Positions 16,971 through 25,717 of a stretch of 64,000 nt of DNA are shown piece by piece (within the stretch, counting starts at the first letter, position 1; every line of letters starts with the position of its first letter). The position numbers and the translations under genes are program-made. Where the stretch lies: contig NZ_JACEGA010000001.1 in the NCBI RefSeq assembly GCF_014174405.1, positions 186,001-250,000 of the forward strand. The letters are read 5' to 3'. The notes below the pieces were generated by a model that was given only the letters and a program-made list of their open reading frames with translations, made no database searches and had not been told where the DNA came from. This DNA comes from Variimorphobacter saccharofermentans. GTDB taxonomy: Bacteria; Bacillota; Clostridia; Lachnospirales; Lachnospiraceae.

Positions 16971-17054
16971 GCAGTCGTGGCGGAATTGGCATACGCGCTA
17001 GACTAAGGATCTAGTCCGGGTTTCTGGGTAGGGGTTCAAGTCCCCTCGACTGCA
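16971..17054 (+). tRNA. tRNA-Leu (anticodon AAG)
   Basis: 84 nt. Acceptor GCAGTCG/CGACTGC, anticodon stem CTAGA/TCTAG with loop CTAAGGA giving AAG, T arm AGGGGTTCAAGTCCCCT. An integrase fragment lies immediately downstream, so the 3' end has probably served as an attachment site too. Confidence 0.93.
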
Positions 17055-17156
17055 GTACGTAAAATCAAGGGTTTCAGCATTGTTGATATAAAATGCGGGA
17101 ACTCATTTTTTTATCATGTAGCCAAAAATGTAGCCAGAGATTTAATCCCTGGCTAT

Positions 17157-17480
17157 TTATATTACCTTGAACATTGCTTTACGTTCTTCTTTGGTTAATG
17201 GCTTATCTGATAAGAAAGCCTTTGGATTAATAGCATTATTAATCATCTTGGCTGCAGCTTCGTCCATATCTTTTAAGACATGCTGGTATACTTCTCTAAG
17301 AGTTTGTACGTTTGTATGACCTAATCTCTCAGCTGCGACCTTGTCAGGAATACCGCTACGCAACATTATTATTGCATTGTAATGTCTTAGATCATGCAAT
17401 CTTATATGATCAAGTTTATACATATCGAGCAGCTTATTAAAGCGATCCGATAGCGATTTAGGCTTCCATTTGGTAATCAC
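17157..17480 (-). pseudogene. tyrosine integrase, C-terminal fragment
   Basis: 107 codons that hold only the catalytic C-terminus: LHDLRHYNAIIMLRSGIP (H-x-x-R box), AERLGHTNVQTLREVYQHV with the active-site Tyr. The N-terminal two thirds, including the first catalytic Arg, are missing. It faces the tRNA-Leu(AAG) and is the residue of a prophage or element once integrated there. A short hairpin (AGCCAG/CTGGCT near 17135-17155) lies just beyond its stop. Confidence 0.85.
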
Positions 17481-17517
17481 ACTTTCGTTTTTATCAGGTT
17501 TATTCTTACGTTTATAA

Positions 17518-18045
17518 TTGGATCGCTACTTGGTTGCAAACAGCGCTAAGGCTGACGCATTTATATCAAAGCATTATAATGATTTAAATGGTAAATGGGG
17601 TAAGCAAAACGGTATTGAGACTATCATATCACAATATGCATCGGCAAAGTCAAAGGAGCTGGCAAAGCTGGTACAAGCAGAGCTGGTTAAAGCCCATAGT
17701 CGTACCGATCGGGGAGTAAAAACAGATATACAGCAATCAGGAATTAACATTGCTGTGCTTCGAAATACAAATATGCCTGCTATTTTAACCTAATCCGGGT
17801 TTATGGATAATCTGGACGAAGCAAAAACCATGCTTGATCCAGAATTTCAAAAGGCAGATGCAGAAGCAACCTGCAGGGGAATATGTAAGTTTTTTGGAGT
17901 TACATATATCGCTCCGGAGGAAGTAAAGGAAACAATTTATCGTGTCCAGGTTGGAGCGTTTAGTAATCGTGATCTTGCGAATGCTGCAAGGAGTAGATTA
18001 AAGACGTTAGGCTATGATGCGATTGTAGTAGCGGATAAAAAGTGA
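17518..18045 (+). pseudogene. N-acetylmuramoyl-L-alanine amidase with SPOR domain, truncated and with a nonsense codon
   Basis: The frame carries the second half of an Amidase_3 domain (SRTDRGVKTD, LAVLRNT-like INIAVLRNTNMPAIL), a TAA at 17791-17793, then in the same frame SGFMDNLDEAKTML and a C-terminal SPOR repeat (YRVQVGAFSNRDLANAARSRLKTLGYDAIVV). In relatives the sequence across the stop reads through as (V)ESGF, so TAA replaces a sense codon. The N-terminal catalytic half (first His and Glu) is lost. It is likely the lysin of the same decayed prophage as the integrase fragment. Confidence 0.85.
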
Positions 18046-18050
18046 ATTAT

Positions 18051-18086
18051 AATAGCCCCTTTCCGTAATGGATCGGGGCTTGTTTT
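18051..18086 (+). terminator. intrinsic terminator between amidase remnant and Big2 gene
   Basis: AGCCCC and GGGGCT form a stem around 16 bases, followed by TGTTTTTATTT. Confidence 0.7.
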
Positions 18087-18952
18087 TATTTATATGAGTA
18101 GTTGACGAATATTTCGAAATCATCTACCGGAATTATGTCAAAGTTATCGTCTCTTGGCAGTGAAAAGTCTATATATTCTGTACTTCCAGGCTCTTTTACA
18201 TCCGCGTAAGTATAACTATATCCGACTACATTATTATTTTTATAAAATACAACACTAATAACGGTAAATTCTGCTTCTTTGTTTCCGGTATTTGTAACCT
18301 CTGCCATTACATTGTCGACTCCAAAATTAGCTTCTACCTTTATATCTTTTAGATTGGAAGTATAATACGATGAAGTTTCTTCAACCTTATATGTAATTTT
18401 ATAATTTGAGTAGGGAACATCATTAAAATTGCCATCATATGGCCCATATAAGTATATTGCGCATGAATTTCCGGCATTAAAGTAATAGTTGTCTGCTGAT
18501 GACTTGCCTATCATGTCGCCGGATTCATCATAATATACGCATGTAGCTTCTAATCTGATGTCATGCGAGTATTTATTCTCAAGGATTACTATAACACCAT
18601 TACCAAGGTCAGTCTCAGAAGCAACTAAGTTTTTAAGAGCATCTTTTGAATTAAATGCCTTTTTTACGGTTACTTTGCAGGTGTATTTTTTCTTGTTAGC
18701 AGTCGCTGTTATTGTGGCTTTTCCGGTAGAAACCGCCTTTACCTTACCATTGGTTACAGTAGCGATTTTTTTATCGCTTGTAGACCATTTTACGGTTGAT
18801 TTTGTGCCGGTCAATTTCAATGTGTATGTACTGCCAACATTAAGTGACAAACTGGTTTTATTTAGCTTGATTGTGGCAGCACTTGCGGTGCTAGGAGCAA
18901 TCAGTGATAAGCAAAATACGAATACTAATAAAAATGATAATATTTTCTTCAT
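18086..18952 (-). CDS. secreted protein with one Big2 Ig-like domain
   Basis: 288 aa. A signal peptide ends near TASAA (residue 26), then a Big2 domain (residues about 27-95: KLNKTSLSLNVGSTYTLKL, VKWSTSDKKIATV, KATITATANKKKYTCKVTV). The C-terminal half (VIVILENKYSHDIRLEATCVYYD, VMAEVTNTGNKEAEFTVISVVFY) consists of beta-rich repeats of the FxLYD type. Probably a cell-surface or secreted protein; function unknown. Two more Big2 proteins lie at 39804 and 54444. Confidence 0.8.
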   Translation of the reverse strand: MKKILSFLLVFVFCLSLIAPSTASAATIKLNKTSLSLNVGSTYTLKLTGTKSTVKWSTSDKKIATVTNGKVKAVSTGKATITATANKKKYTCKVTVKKAFNSKDALKNLVASETDLGNGVIVILENKYSHDIRLEATCVYYDESGDMIGKSSADNYYFNAGNSCAIYLYGPYDGNFNDVPYSNYKITYKVEETSSYYTSNLKDIKVEANFGVDNVMAEVTNTGNKEAEFTVISVVFYKNNNVVGYSYTYADVKEPGSTEYIDFSLPRDDNFDIIPVDDFEIFVNYSYK

Positions 18953-19079
18953 GAGATACCTCCTTAGAAACTGTCATATGTTACCATATATAATAGTACA
19001 AAAGTCACAATTTGTAAACAGAAAGATGCCCCATGCGCAATCCGTAACACACAGGGCAACCTAACTGAATTTACATTTG

Positions 19080-19362
19080 TCAGCTCTGAGTTTTCGGCAG
19101 CACCTTTAGCACCAAAAACTCGTCCGTTAATATTAAAATGAGAGTAGTCAAATGGATATCGTTTTTCAGATGCAAATTGTTGGCTTGATGTGTTAAGTGG
19201 ATATGTAATTTCACTACCTCGAATAGCTGATAGGCCGATCTCACATGACCCGCTACAATAATTAGAACATACCGAACACATACCAGATATGGCACAAACA
19301 TTTTCTGGAGTCCTAAGTTTTGTATTGGAGAAAGTTAATGATAAAATGGGACTGTATGACAT
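19080..19362 (-). pseudogene. N-terminal fragment of a glutamate-synthase-like FMN protein
   Basis: With a strong site (GGAAGGAG) before the ATG, the frame begins SYSPILSLTFSNTKLRTPENVC and contains a cysteine cluster (CAISGMCSVCSNYCSGSCEIG) and FDYSHFNINGRVFGAKG, which match the N-terminus of clostridial glutamate-synthase-related proteins as I recall them. After about 95 codons the similarity ends; the frame runs on to 18964 without family features. The large FMN/synthase domain (normally about 400 residues) is missing, so this is a deletion remnant. Confidence 0.6.
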
Positions 19363-19659
19363 AATATACTCCTTCCGTTATCTTAAACTAGAGTTTAAAT
19401 TTTACAATTTCATATAATTGGAATTATAACACCTTTGAATATTTATGCAAGAAAAACTAGATCATGTGATTACGTTTTGACTGTCCATACCTTAACTAAC
19501 TGCCCTACAGCATCCTTAGCGATGATTCCTTTAGAATGTTAGAGTATAATTATTATTGGCAAAGGGATAAAAATAGGAAGTAGAGAAAATCCCTACTTCC
19601 CAAATCATACAGTTTTTCTTAAAATGTTAATTGTCGAGAAAAACACGAAAGAAGGCTGT

Positions 19660-20322
19660 ATGATGAACACTATTGTAACCGAAAAGATGATGCCATTCAA
19701 GGAGTTAGAGAAAAAAATTTTTGATTATGTCTGTGAAATGGGCAGGATAATGACACAGGTCATACTTGAAAGTTATGATGAACAATTACAGGAAACCCGC
19801 AATAAGAAGGAGCTCCGATGTAAAGGAACCCGTCAGACCACAATAAAGACAATTATGGGTGAAGTTGAATATTCCAGGAACGTATATGAGACCAAGGATG
19901 AATCAGGTCGTAAAGCGTGGGTATATTTGCTGGATCAAGAGATGCAGATGGATAAGATTGGCTTTTTCTCGACAAACCTTGCAGAAAAGATAGCAAATGT
20001 TGTGGCCGATAATTCCTACCATACAGCAGCAGAAATCATAAGCAGTACCAGTGGACAGAGCATCAGTCATGGTGGAGCATGGCTCCTGGTTCAAAAGCTT
20101 GGAGAACGTATTTCAGCGGAAGAAACAGCAATGGTAAAGGAAATGGATGCAACCGGTGGAAAAGGAACAAAGGAGCTGAAACTGCTCTTTGAGGAAATGG
20201 ATGGGGTATGGCTTAAGATGCAAGGAAAAGGCCATAGAAAGGCTCCAAAGCAGGAAATGAAGGTTGCCACCATGTATGAAGGCTGGGAGGATGATGGACG
20301 CAGCTGCAGTCGCTGTGGATAG
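19660..20322 (+). pseudogene. truncated ISLre2 (UPF0236) transposase
   Basis: 220 codons from ATG 19660. The N-terminal half of the family is clear: ELRCKGTRQTTIKTIMGEVEYSRNVY, EKIANVVADNSYHTAAEIISSTSGQSISHGGAW, LLFEEMDGVWLKMQGKG, EMKVATMYEGWE. Full-length members are roughly twice as long; the frame breaks at the edge of the palindromic insert, so it is inactive. Confidence 0.85.
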
Positions 20323-20331
20323 ACGTAGACA

Positions 20332-20543
20332 GGATAAGTATGCCCATTTATAGGGGGTGTAGGCAGATATCGGAAAACGATTAGCCGATTTTCGAGTGGG
20401 TTTCTGCATGCTAGTTTGTTTTGCGAGCGACCGGCGAACCTATCAGGGAGGAGCAAAACAAACTAGCATGCAGAAACTCCCGAAAATCGAGCTTGTTTTA
20501 CGATACTGTCTACATCTTCCTGTGAAAATGGGCAAACTTATCC
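20332..20543. repeat. 212-bp imperfect palindrome
   Basis: Outer ends GGATAAGT (20332-20339) and ACTTATCC (20536-20543). Going inward, TGCCCATTT, ATGTAG(G/A)CAG, TATCG and AAAAC match their complements with small gaps; the inner 37-39 bp arms (20386-20424 and 20453-20489, with TTTCTGCATGCTAGTTTG) are nearly perfect around a 28-base loop. It could form a very long hairpin. No copy is seen elsewhere in the window. Confidence 0.75.
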
Positions 20544-20743
20544 GTACGGAGATATATGAAATAGCTTATAAGAAAAACTGAATGGGGTTTTGCCAATAAG
20601 AAGTTGACACAATCTTTCATTGATAAGTTCGGGGTTTATTGGCACTTACAGGTTCCGAAAGATTGGAATGCCTCATATATTCCAAAGTAAGTCTTTACCA
20701 GGATACAATTTCAATAAACTATATAATAAGTGGAGGGGTTATT

Positions 20744-21157
20744 ATGCAAGACGTACTACCAACAAATCAGGATATAAAAGAAATGCTCGGTACAGAGAAA
20801 TATAATGTATGGGAGTGTATCTGTAATCTAATTGAAAGCTTATATGAGATGGATATCTTACGAAAGAACACCAGCTGGAATAATTGGAAATACGAGCATA
20901 AATATCGTCGTGGAGGAAAAACCCTATGTACACTCTATGCGAAAGATAATTGCTTTTGTTTACAGCTTGTATTTGGAAAAGCGGAAAGAGATAAATTTGA
21001 GAACGAGCAACACACTTATTCCGAGGAAATCCAAAGCATCTATAACAATTCAACAACCTATCATGATGGAAAATGGATGTCCTTTGAGCCGGACATTTCG
21101 CAACTTGAAGATATTGGAAGGTTATTACGTATTAAAAGAAGACCAAATAAGAAGTAG
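20744..21157 (+). CDS. DUF3788 family protein
   Basis: 137 aa from ATG 20744, preceded by GGAGGGG. The sequence (NVWECICNLIESLYEMD, YEHKYRRGGKTLCTLYAKDNCFCLQLVFGKAER, YHDGKWMSFEP) fits DUF3788, small cytoplasmic proteins of unknown function. The conserved W and basic patch could bind a ligand; nothing more can be said. A terminator follows. Confidence 0.75.
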   Translation: MQDVLPTNQDIKEMLGTEKYNVWECICNLIESLYEMDILRKNTSWNNWKYEHKYRRGGKTLCTLYAKDNCFCLQLVFGKAERDKFENEQHTYSEEIQSIYNNSTTYHDGKWMSFEPDISQLEDIGRLLRIKRRPNKK

Positions 21158-21191
21158 TACTTATTGCTAGAAGAACAAGTGCTTTCATAAC

Positions 21192-21223
21192 AAGAACCAA
21201 GTTTTCGGATTTGGTTCTTTTTT
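21192..21223 (+). terminator. intrinsic terminator after the DUF3788 gene
   Basis: AAGAACCAA and TTGGTTCTT form a 9-bp stem followed by TTTT. Confidence 0.85.
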
Positions 21224-21365
21224 CTATGCAACCAATAGTTGCTTATATGGTTCCATATGGTTGGTAGATGAGGGGAATAAAATATGATAATATTAGTTCA
21301 TCAGATGAGGAAATGTATAGACGTCGATTACAAATATTTCATTTGGTTATAAGAAAGGGGTAAAT

Positions 21366-22043
21366 ATGGAATTCAAGGATAAGTTAGCAGTTTTAAGAAG
21401 AGAAAGAGGACTTTCCCAGGAGGCACTGGCAGAATTTATCGGAATATCAAGACAGGCAGTTGCAAAATGGGAGCTGGGTCAGGGATATCCTGACATTGAT
21501 AATCTGATTAAGTTAAGTAACACCTTAAAGATTAGTGTGGATCGGCTTATTAAAGAGGAAGAAAACGATTATTTTCTTGCTAATATTATGAAAGACAATA
21601 CCAATACAGAGGAAATCATTGAGTTTTTATTAAAGGCCAAGACATCAACCTACGCAGCGTATGGTCCTAAAGAGGCACCGTCCAGACCGCAGTCTCAGGA
21701 TTTGCATTATAGTGATGGAGATTATCTGTATATTGACTCTTATCTAGGTGCAGAGCAATTTGGAGGGGAAGAGGCAGTCTGGTATCAGGGAAAACCGGTT
21801 TGGTGTATAAATTATACTGGACGGTTGCTAGGAGAAAATTTTTCTGGAGACTTTTTGAAGGATGCTTTACGTCATGTTACAAAAGAGGCACCTTACAGAG
21901 GTCCCGCACTCTATCAGGATGGGGATTACACCTACCATTGTTATTCTACCGGCAGCTTTGAATGGTTCCAGGGACATGAGGAAATATATTGCCGGTCGGT
22001 AAAAATTTATGAATTGTTTTTTCATGGCGGTAAATTAAGATAA
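21366..22043 (+). CDS. XRE-family regulator with DUF5680 domain
   Basis: 225 aa. Residues about 5-60 are a Cro/CI helix-turn-helix (LRRERGLSQEALAEFIGISRQAVAKWELGQGYP). The C-terminal part (EEIIEFLLKAKTSTYAAYG, LHYSDGDYLYIDSYLGAEQFGGEEAVWYQGKPVWCINYTGR, SFEWFQGHEEI) fits DUF5680, a presumed ligand-sensing module. AAGAAAGGGG stands before the ATG. The target genes are not evident. Confidence 0.85.
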   Translation: MEFKDKLAVLRRERGLSQEALAEFIGISRQAVAKWELGQGYPDIDNLIKLSNTLKISVDRLIKEEENDYFLANIMKDNTNTEEIIEFLLKAKTSTYAAYGPKEAPSRPQSQDLHYSDGDYLYIDSYLGAEQFGGEEAVWYQGKPVWCINYTGRLLGENFSGDFLKDALRHVTKEAPYRGPALYQDGDYTYHCYSTGSFEWFQGHEEIYCRSVKIYELFFHGGKLR

Positions 22044-22260
22044 ATATAAGAAGCAGCAAAAATAAAAGGATTTAGAGAATAACAAATCAAATGATAAATT
22101 TTCATGAACCTGAATTATCAGGTTGTAGAATGGAGACCAACTATGAAAAGTCAATAGTAAAAGAGAAATTTTCTTAAGCTTATTTATTATAATAAAGTGC
22201 ATAACAAATAAAGCATCATAAAGGTGCTTTCTGAAAATTAAATATAGTTGATAGGTAAGG

Positions 22261-23424
22261 CTAAGCTAAATTGAATTCAACGTTAGAGCTCATCATCTTA
22301 TGTATAACACGGACTAATTTATGAGCTACATGGCCAAGAGCATTGTAGTGACGACGACCTTGAGAGACTTTTAAATCATAATATTCCTTGAAAGTTTTAT
22401 TTACCAAGGTGGTTTGCCATGCTGCATTTATTAGTGCATATCGAAGTAGTTTGGAACCTCGTTTGGACATTCGTGTTCTAGCGGCAGTGAAATTTCCTGA
22501 TTGATATACCGATGGATCTAGCCCTGCATAGGCGAGCAGTTGGCATGGTTTATCAAAACGTGATATATCACCGATTTCTCCAATAATCATGGCACCGTTT
22601 ATTGCTCCAACACCAGGGATAGTCTTAATAACAGAATCCATCTTATCCATGATTTCATGAATGGATTGATCTACTTCGGCAAGCTGTTCTGTGTACATTT
22701 CAATCTGTTTTATCGATTGCAAAATCTGCAAAGATAGGGTATCATTTTTAATACCGACAGATTGCGATGCAAGCTCTTTTAAATGTACAGCTTTAGACTG
22801 TTTAAAGTGTCCGCGAGAGGACTTTGATAAAAGGTTAGTTAACCTTGTGAGATGCATTTTCGCAATTCTGTCGGGATTTGGTTGCTCTTTTAATAGAGTA
22901 TAACAAGCTTTTCCGTGAATACCAGATTTAAAGAAATACTGGAGTTCCGGGAATAACAAATCCACATAAGTCACAAGTTGAATTTTAACCTTTGTCCTAG
23001 CCTTCATAAGTTTTTGACGGAAGCGACATAGGTTTTTTAATTGCAAGGAATTGTAATCGCGTTCCGAATATAAATGATAGTGGTTTAAAGTTAAAGCTTT
23101 GATAATGAGATAAGTATCCACCGAGTCCGTCTTGGTTTTACGGATATTTGATTTCCTAAGAGAGGAAGTTTGAATAGGATTGATTATACAAACCTGAAAT
23201 CCCCTTGTGAAAAGGAAGCTGGTAAGATTTTCTGCATAATGGGCAGTAGATTCCATACCAATATAAAGCTCTTCTTTAGAATAGGAATCTAAATGTTTCA
23301 GTAGTTTTTGAAATCCACTATGGTCATTTGAAAAGGCAAATGGTTTAACAAGGACTTCACCATCTGAATTAATAATGGCTGCATAGTGTGTTTGCTTGGC
23401 AATATCAATGCCAACGTAAATCAT
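22261..23424 (-). CDS. IS110-family transposase
   Basis: 387 aa, full length. The N-terminal DEDD RuvC-like domain shows VGIDIAKQTH, YIGMESTAHYAENL and KTDSVDTYLI; the C-terminal Transposase_20 domain shows IKTIPGVGAINGAMIIGEIGDISRF and the serine-containing segment LDPSVYQSGNF. In this family a structured RNA from the non-coding end guides recombination (bridge RNA). All catalytic acidic positions appear present, so the enzyme may be active. Confidence 0.92.
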   Translation of the reverse strand: MIYVGIDIAKQTHYAAIINSDGEVLVKPFAFSNDHSGFQKLLKHLDSYSKEELYIGMESTAHYAENLTSFLFTRGFQVCIINPIQTSSLRKSNIRKTKTDSVDTYLIIKALTLNHYHLYSERDYNSLQLKNLCRFRQKLMKARTKVKIQLVTYVDLLFPELQYFFKSGIHGKACYTLLKEQPNPDRIAKMHLTRLTNLLSKSSRGHFKQSKAVHLKELASQSVGIKNDTLSLQILQSIKQIEMYTEQLAEVDQSIHEIMDKMDSVIKTIPGVGAINGAMIIGEIGDISRFDKPCQLLAYAGLDPSVYQSGNFTAARTRMSKRGSKLLRYALINAAWQTTLVNKTFKEYYDLKVSQGRRHYNALGHVAHKLVRVIHKMMSSNVEFNLA

Positions 23425-23460
23425 AAGATCAACTCCTTAGTAAATAATCACTGTGTTTGT

Positions 23461-23559
23461 CCACCGAGTTTTATCATCATAGACTTGCGTGACATAAAAG
23501 TTCTAACGATTAAATCGTATTGACTTATCCAACTATAAATGATTCAGATAAAACTGTGG
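23461..23559 (-). ncRNA. candidate IS110 bridge RNA core
   Basis: Upstream of the transposase on its own strand, GATAAAACT..GGTGG (complement of 23461-23475) pairs with CCACAGTTTTATC (complement of 23547-23559) and encloses a perfect inner hairpin ACGAT-TAA-ATCGT. Outside these, CACTGTG and CACAGTG could close a further stem. Position and structure match the bridge RNA of IS110-group elements; the programmable loops were not assigned. Confidence 0.45.
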
Positions 23560-23657
23560 CAATACACTCCTAAAAATAGTCAAAGCTATAGGATAAAATA
23601 AAAAGTCCACAGTGTTACTATTGATTATAACAAAGTTGAAAAGAAAGGAGAGTATTG

Positions 23658-24158
23658 ATGTATTTGTTACTAAATACATCATACAAGGATAATATGGAAT
23701 TAAATTATAACGTAGCGATGGAAGAGATATTTAATCAATTGGGCAGTAAAAAGATAATGGTATTAGCTACCAGCTTTGAGGATAGGGTTACAGCCAGAAA
23801 CATGAGCTGTATTATGATGAACCAGAAAGTATATTTTCAAACAGATAGAAATTTTTTGAAATCTCTACAAATGATTGAGAACCCAAATGTTGCACTCTGT
23901 GTTGATAATATCCAGATGGAAGGTGTTGCGAAGATTATAGGTAATGCGGATGATGCTCCAGAATTCTGTGAATTATATAAGAAGTCTTTCAGAGCGTCCT
24001 ATGATGCCTATACCCATTTGATAAATCAAATAATTATTGAAGTGGAACCAACCTTTATCACTTTATGGAAGTATGCAGATGGACATATGCCTTTCAGAGA
24101 TTTTGTGGACTGTAAACAGAATAAGGCATACAGAGAAATGTATGATATCAGCAAATAA
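23658..24158 (+). CDS. pyridoxamine 5'-phosphate oxidase-like FMN-binding protein
   Basis: 166 aa from ATG 23658 with AAAGGAG 8 bp upstream. The split-barrel pattern (KIMVLATSFEDRVTARNMSCIMMNQKVYFQTDRNFLKS, NPNVALCVDNIQMEGVAKIIG) fits the PNPOx-like FMN-binding family. Members bind flavin or haem-like cofactors; the substrate is unknown. Monocistronic, with the IS110 element directly upstream, which could have displaced the native promoter. Confidence 0.75.
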   Translation: MYLLLNTSYKDNMELNYNVAMEEIFNQLGSKKIMVLATSFEDRVTARNMSCIMMNQKVYFQTDRNFLKSLQMIENPNVALCVDNIQMEGVAKIIGNADDAPEFCELYKKSFRASYDAYTHLINQIIIEVEPTFITLWKYADGHMPFRDFVDCKQNKAYREMYDISK

Positions 24159-24170
24159 TAATTAATTTAT

Positions 24171-24205
24171 AAAAGGGGAATGTATAATGAAACATCCCCT
24201 TTTTA
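24171..24205 (+). terminator. intrinsic terminator
   Basis: AAAAGGGGAATGT and ACATCCCCTTTTT pair around an 8-base loop; the T run lies within the arm. Confidence 0.85.
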
Positions 24206-24251
24206 TATATATGCCATACGCAGGAACTATCAATTTCAATTAACAACTATT

Positions 24252-25136
24252 TTAATGAGTCCATTGACTGGATGCTTCCTGAATAAAATCCTCAAGTAAG
24301 GGAGATATCCATTTATTCTTGTGATAGAAAATTTGTGACACGATCTGATACTGATTATCATAGGCTAATGGGATGAGCATTTTCCGTTGAATTTCCTCTG
24401 TCACAGAGATCTCAGGTAAAACGCATATCCCTAGATTAATCATGGAGGTCTGTTTAATCGCCTGTATACTATCTGTTTCCAGAACAATTTTAATATCTAT
24501 ATTAGTATTCATGATATCCTTCTCAAAAGCACCCCGATAACTGCATCCGTGTTCAGTCAGAATAAAGGCTTCTTTGTCAAAATCGTGCAAACTCAGTTTT
24601 TTCTTCGAAGATAGATGATGTTCCGGTGAAGCCAGTATCATAATCGGTTCTGATAATTCTAATACGGAGGTAATGGCTTCGTTATCAATCCGGTCTCCAA
24701 TACTAAATGCGATGTCAATTGAATTGTCTGATAGAAAGGGAACAAATTCATTACATTTTAGCAGCTTCAGAAAGATATCGACGTTAGGATGCTTCTCCTT
24801 ATATGCTTTTATAATGGAGGGAAGACGGTAGATGCATAATGATTCAGAAGCTCCTATCGTTATACTTCCACACATTCTGTCTGAATTAGATAGAGAATCC
24901 TTCATATTGGCTGATAAAGAAAGTATTTTAGTGGCATATGGGATTAAGGCATTGCCGTGTGCCGTAAGCATTACTTTTTTTCCTATACATTCAAATAATT
25001 TTGTCCCTAATTCCTTCTCCAGCTGTTGGATTTGCGCAGTGATACTGGATTGGGCATATCCTAATGTCTCGGCTGTCATAGTGTAATTCTTGATCTTACT
25101 TAATGTTAGAAATGTATTCAACTGCTTTAGGTCCAT
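24252..25136 (-). CDS. LysR family transcriptional regulator
   Basis: 294 aa. N-terminal winged helix (MDLKQLNTFLTLSKIKNYTMTAETLGYAQSSITAQIQQLEKELGTKLFE) and a periplasmic-binding-like effector domain, as in the CysB/GltC group. The gene is divergent from two cupin genes; the 147-bp gap holds TCGAAAAATACGATA and ATATCGAAACAATTCG, possible T-N11-A type sites. It probably activates the cupin genes and represses itself. Confidence 0.9.
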   Translation of the reverse strand: MDLKQLNTFLTLSKIKNYTMTAETLGYAQSSITAQIQQLEKELGTKLFECIGKKVMLTAHGNALIPYATKILSLSANMKDSLSNSDRMCGSITIGASESLCIYRLPSIIKAYKEKHPNVDIFLKLLKCNEFVPFLSDNSIDIAFSIGDRIDNEAITSVLELSEPIMILASPEHHLSSKKKLSLHDFDKEAFILTEHGCSYRGAFEKDIMNTNIDIKIVLETDSIQAIKQTSMINLGICVLPEISVTEEIQRKMLIPLAYDNQYQIVSQIFYHKNKWISPLLEDFIQEASSQWTH

Positions 25137-25283
25137 ATATACTCCCTTCGAACAATCGAAAAATACGATAAATAATATCGAAACAATTCGTTATACAGAT
25201 TGTTTATTTCATGATAGCATAATTAATAGAAAGTATCAATTAAATAATCACTCAGTAAAATCAATAGTTAGGAGGACTGGATT

Positions 25284-25631
25284 ATGCTTAATAAAGTAAA
25301 CTTAAAAGACGAAGTTGATGGGATGGAGGAACTGTATCGATATAAAAAGGTAGGACTGCTAAATCAGCATGTACTCAGTGTGGTTCGTGTTGAAAATCGT
25401 ACGCTTGATTTTCATGTGCATGAAGCTTCAGATGAATTATTCTATGTCATTGAGGGAACCTTCCAATTTGAAACAGAGGATGGATTACTTAGGGTAAATG
25501 AAGGGGAATTTGTCATTGTTCCAAAAGGGACAAGACATAGACCGGTAGTGGATACCCTGACTAAATTTTTGATGATAGAATTGGCAGGCACCCTGAATAA
25601 GGAAAATAGCGGGGATTTATATGAAGAGTAG
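25284..25631 (+). CDS. cupin-domain protein
   Basis: 115 aa with AGGAGG before the ATG. A single cupin barrel: motif 1 DFHVHEASDELFYVIEGTFQF and motif 2 GEFVIVPKGTRHRPV supply the metal ligands (HxH, E, H). Function unknown; probably a small-molecule-binding or isomerase-like protein. It is divergent from the LysR gene and followed by a second cupin. Confidence 0.8.
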   Translation: MLNKVNLKDEVDGMEELYRYKKVGLLNQHVLSVVRVENRTLDFHVHEASDELFYVIEGTFQFETEDGLLRVNEGEFVIVPKGTRHRPVVDTLTKFLMIELAGTLNKENSGDLYEE

Positions 25632-25717
25632 AGATTTATCGACATGAATTTAAGATATTCTCTTATTAATGATATAGGTAGTATAATCGGTAAGCCATAG
25701 GAGGGAGGAGGATGCAT

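Larger units (their letters stand above)
19553..20599 (+). mobile_element. ISLre2-family element remnant
   Basis: Terminal inverted repeats TTATTGGCAAA (19553-19563) and TTTGCCAATAA (20589-20599) bound a truncated transposase; inside them CAGTTTTTCTT (left, near 19611) and AAGAAAAACTG (right, near 20571) also match. A hairpin GGAAGTAG/CTACTTCC (19577-19600) precedes the transposase. The 3' half of the transposase is gone and a 212-bp palindrome fills the space. Confidence 0.7.
22261..23640 (-). mobile_element. IS110-family insertion element (outer ends approximate)
   Basis: It comprises the transposase gene and a structured non-coding stretch upstream of it. IS110 elements lack long terminal inverted repeats, so exact ends cannot be fixed by eye; the right end lies somewhere within 22050-22260 and the left end near 23640. 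Confidence 0.7.
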
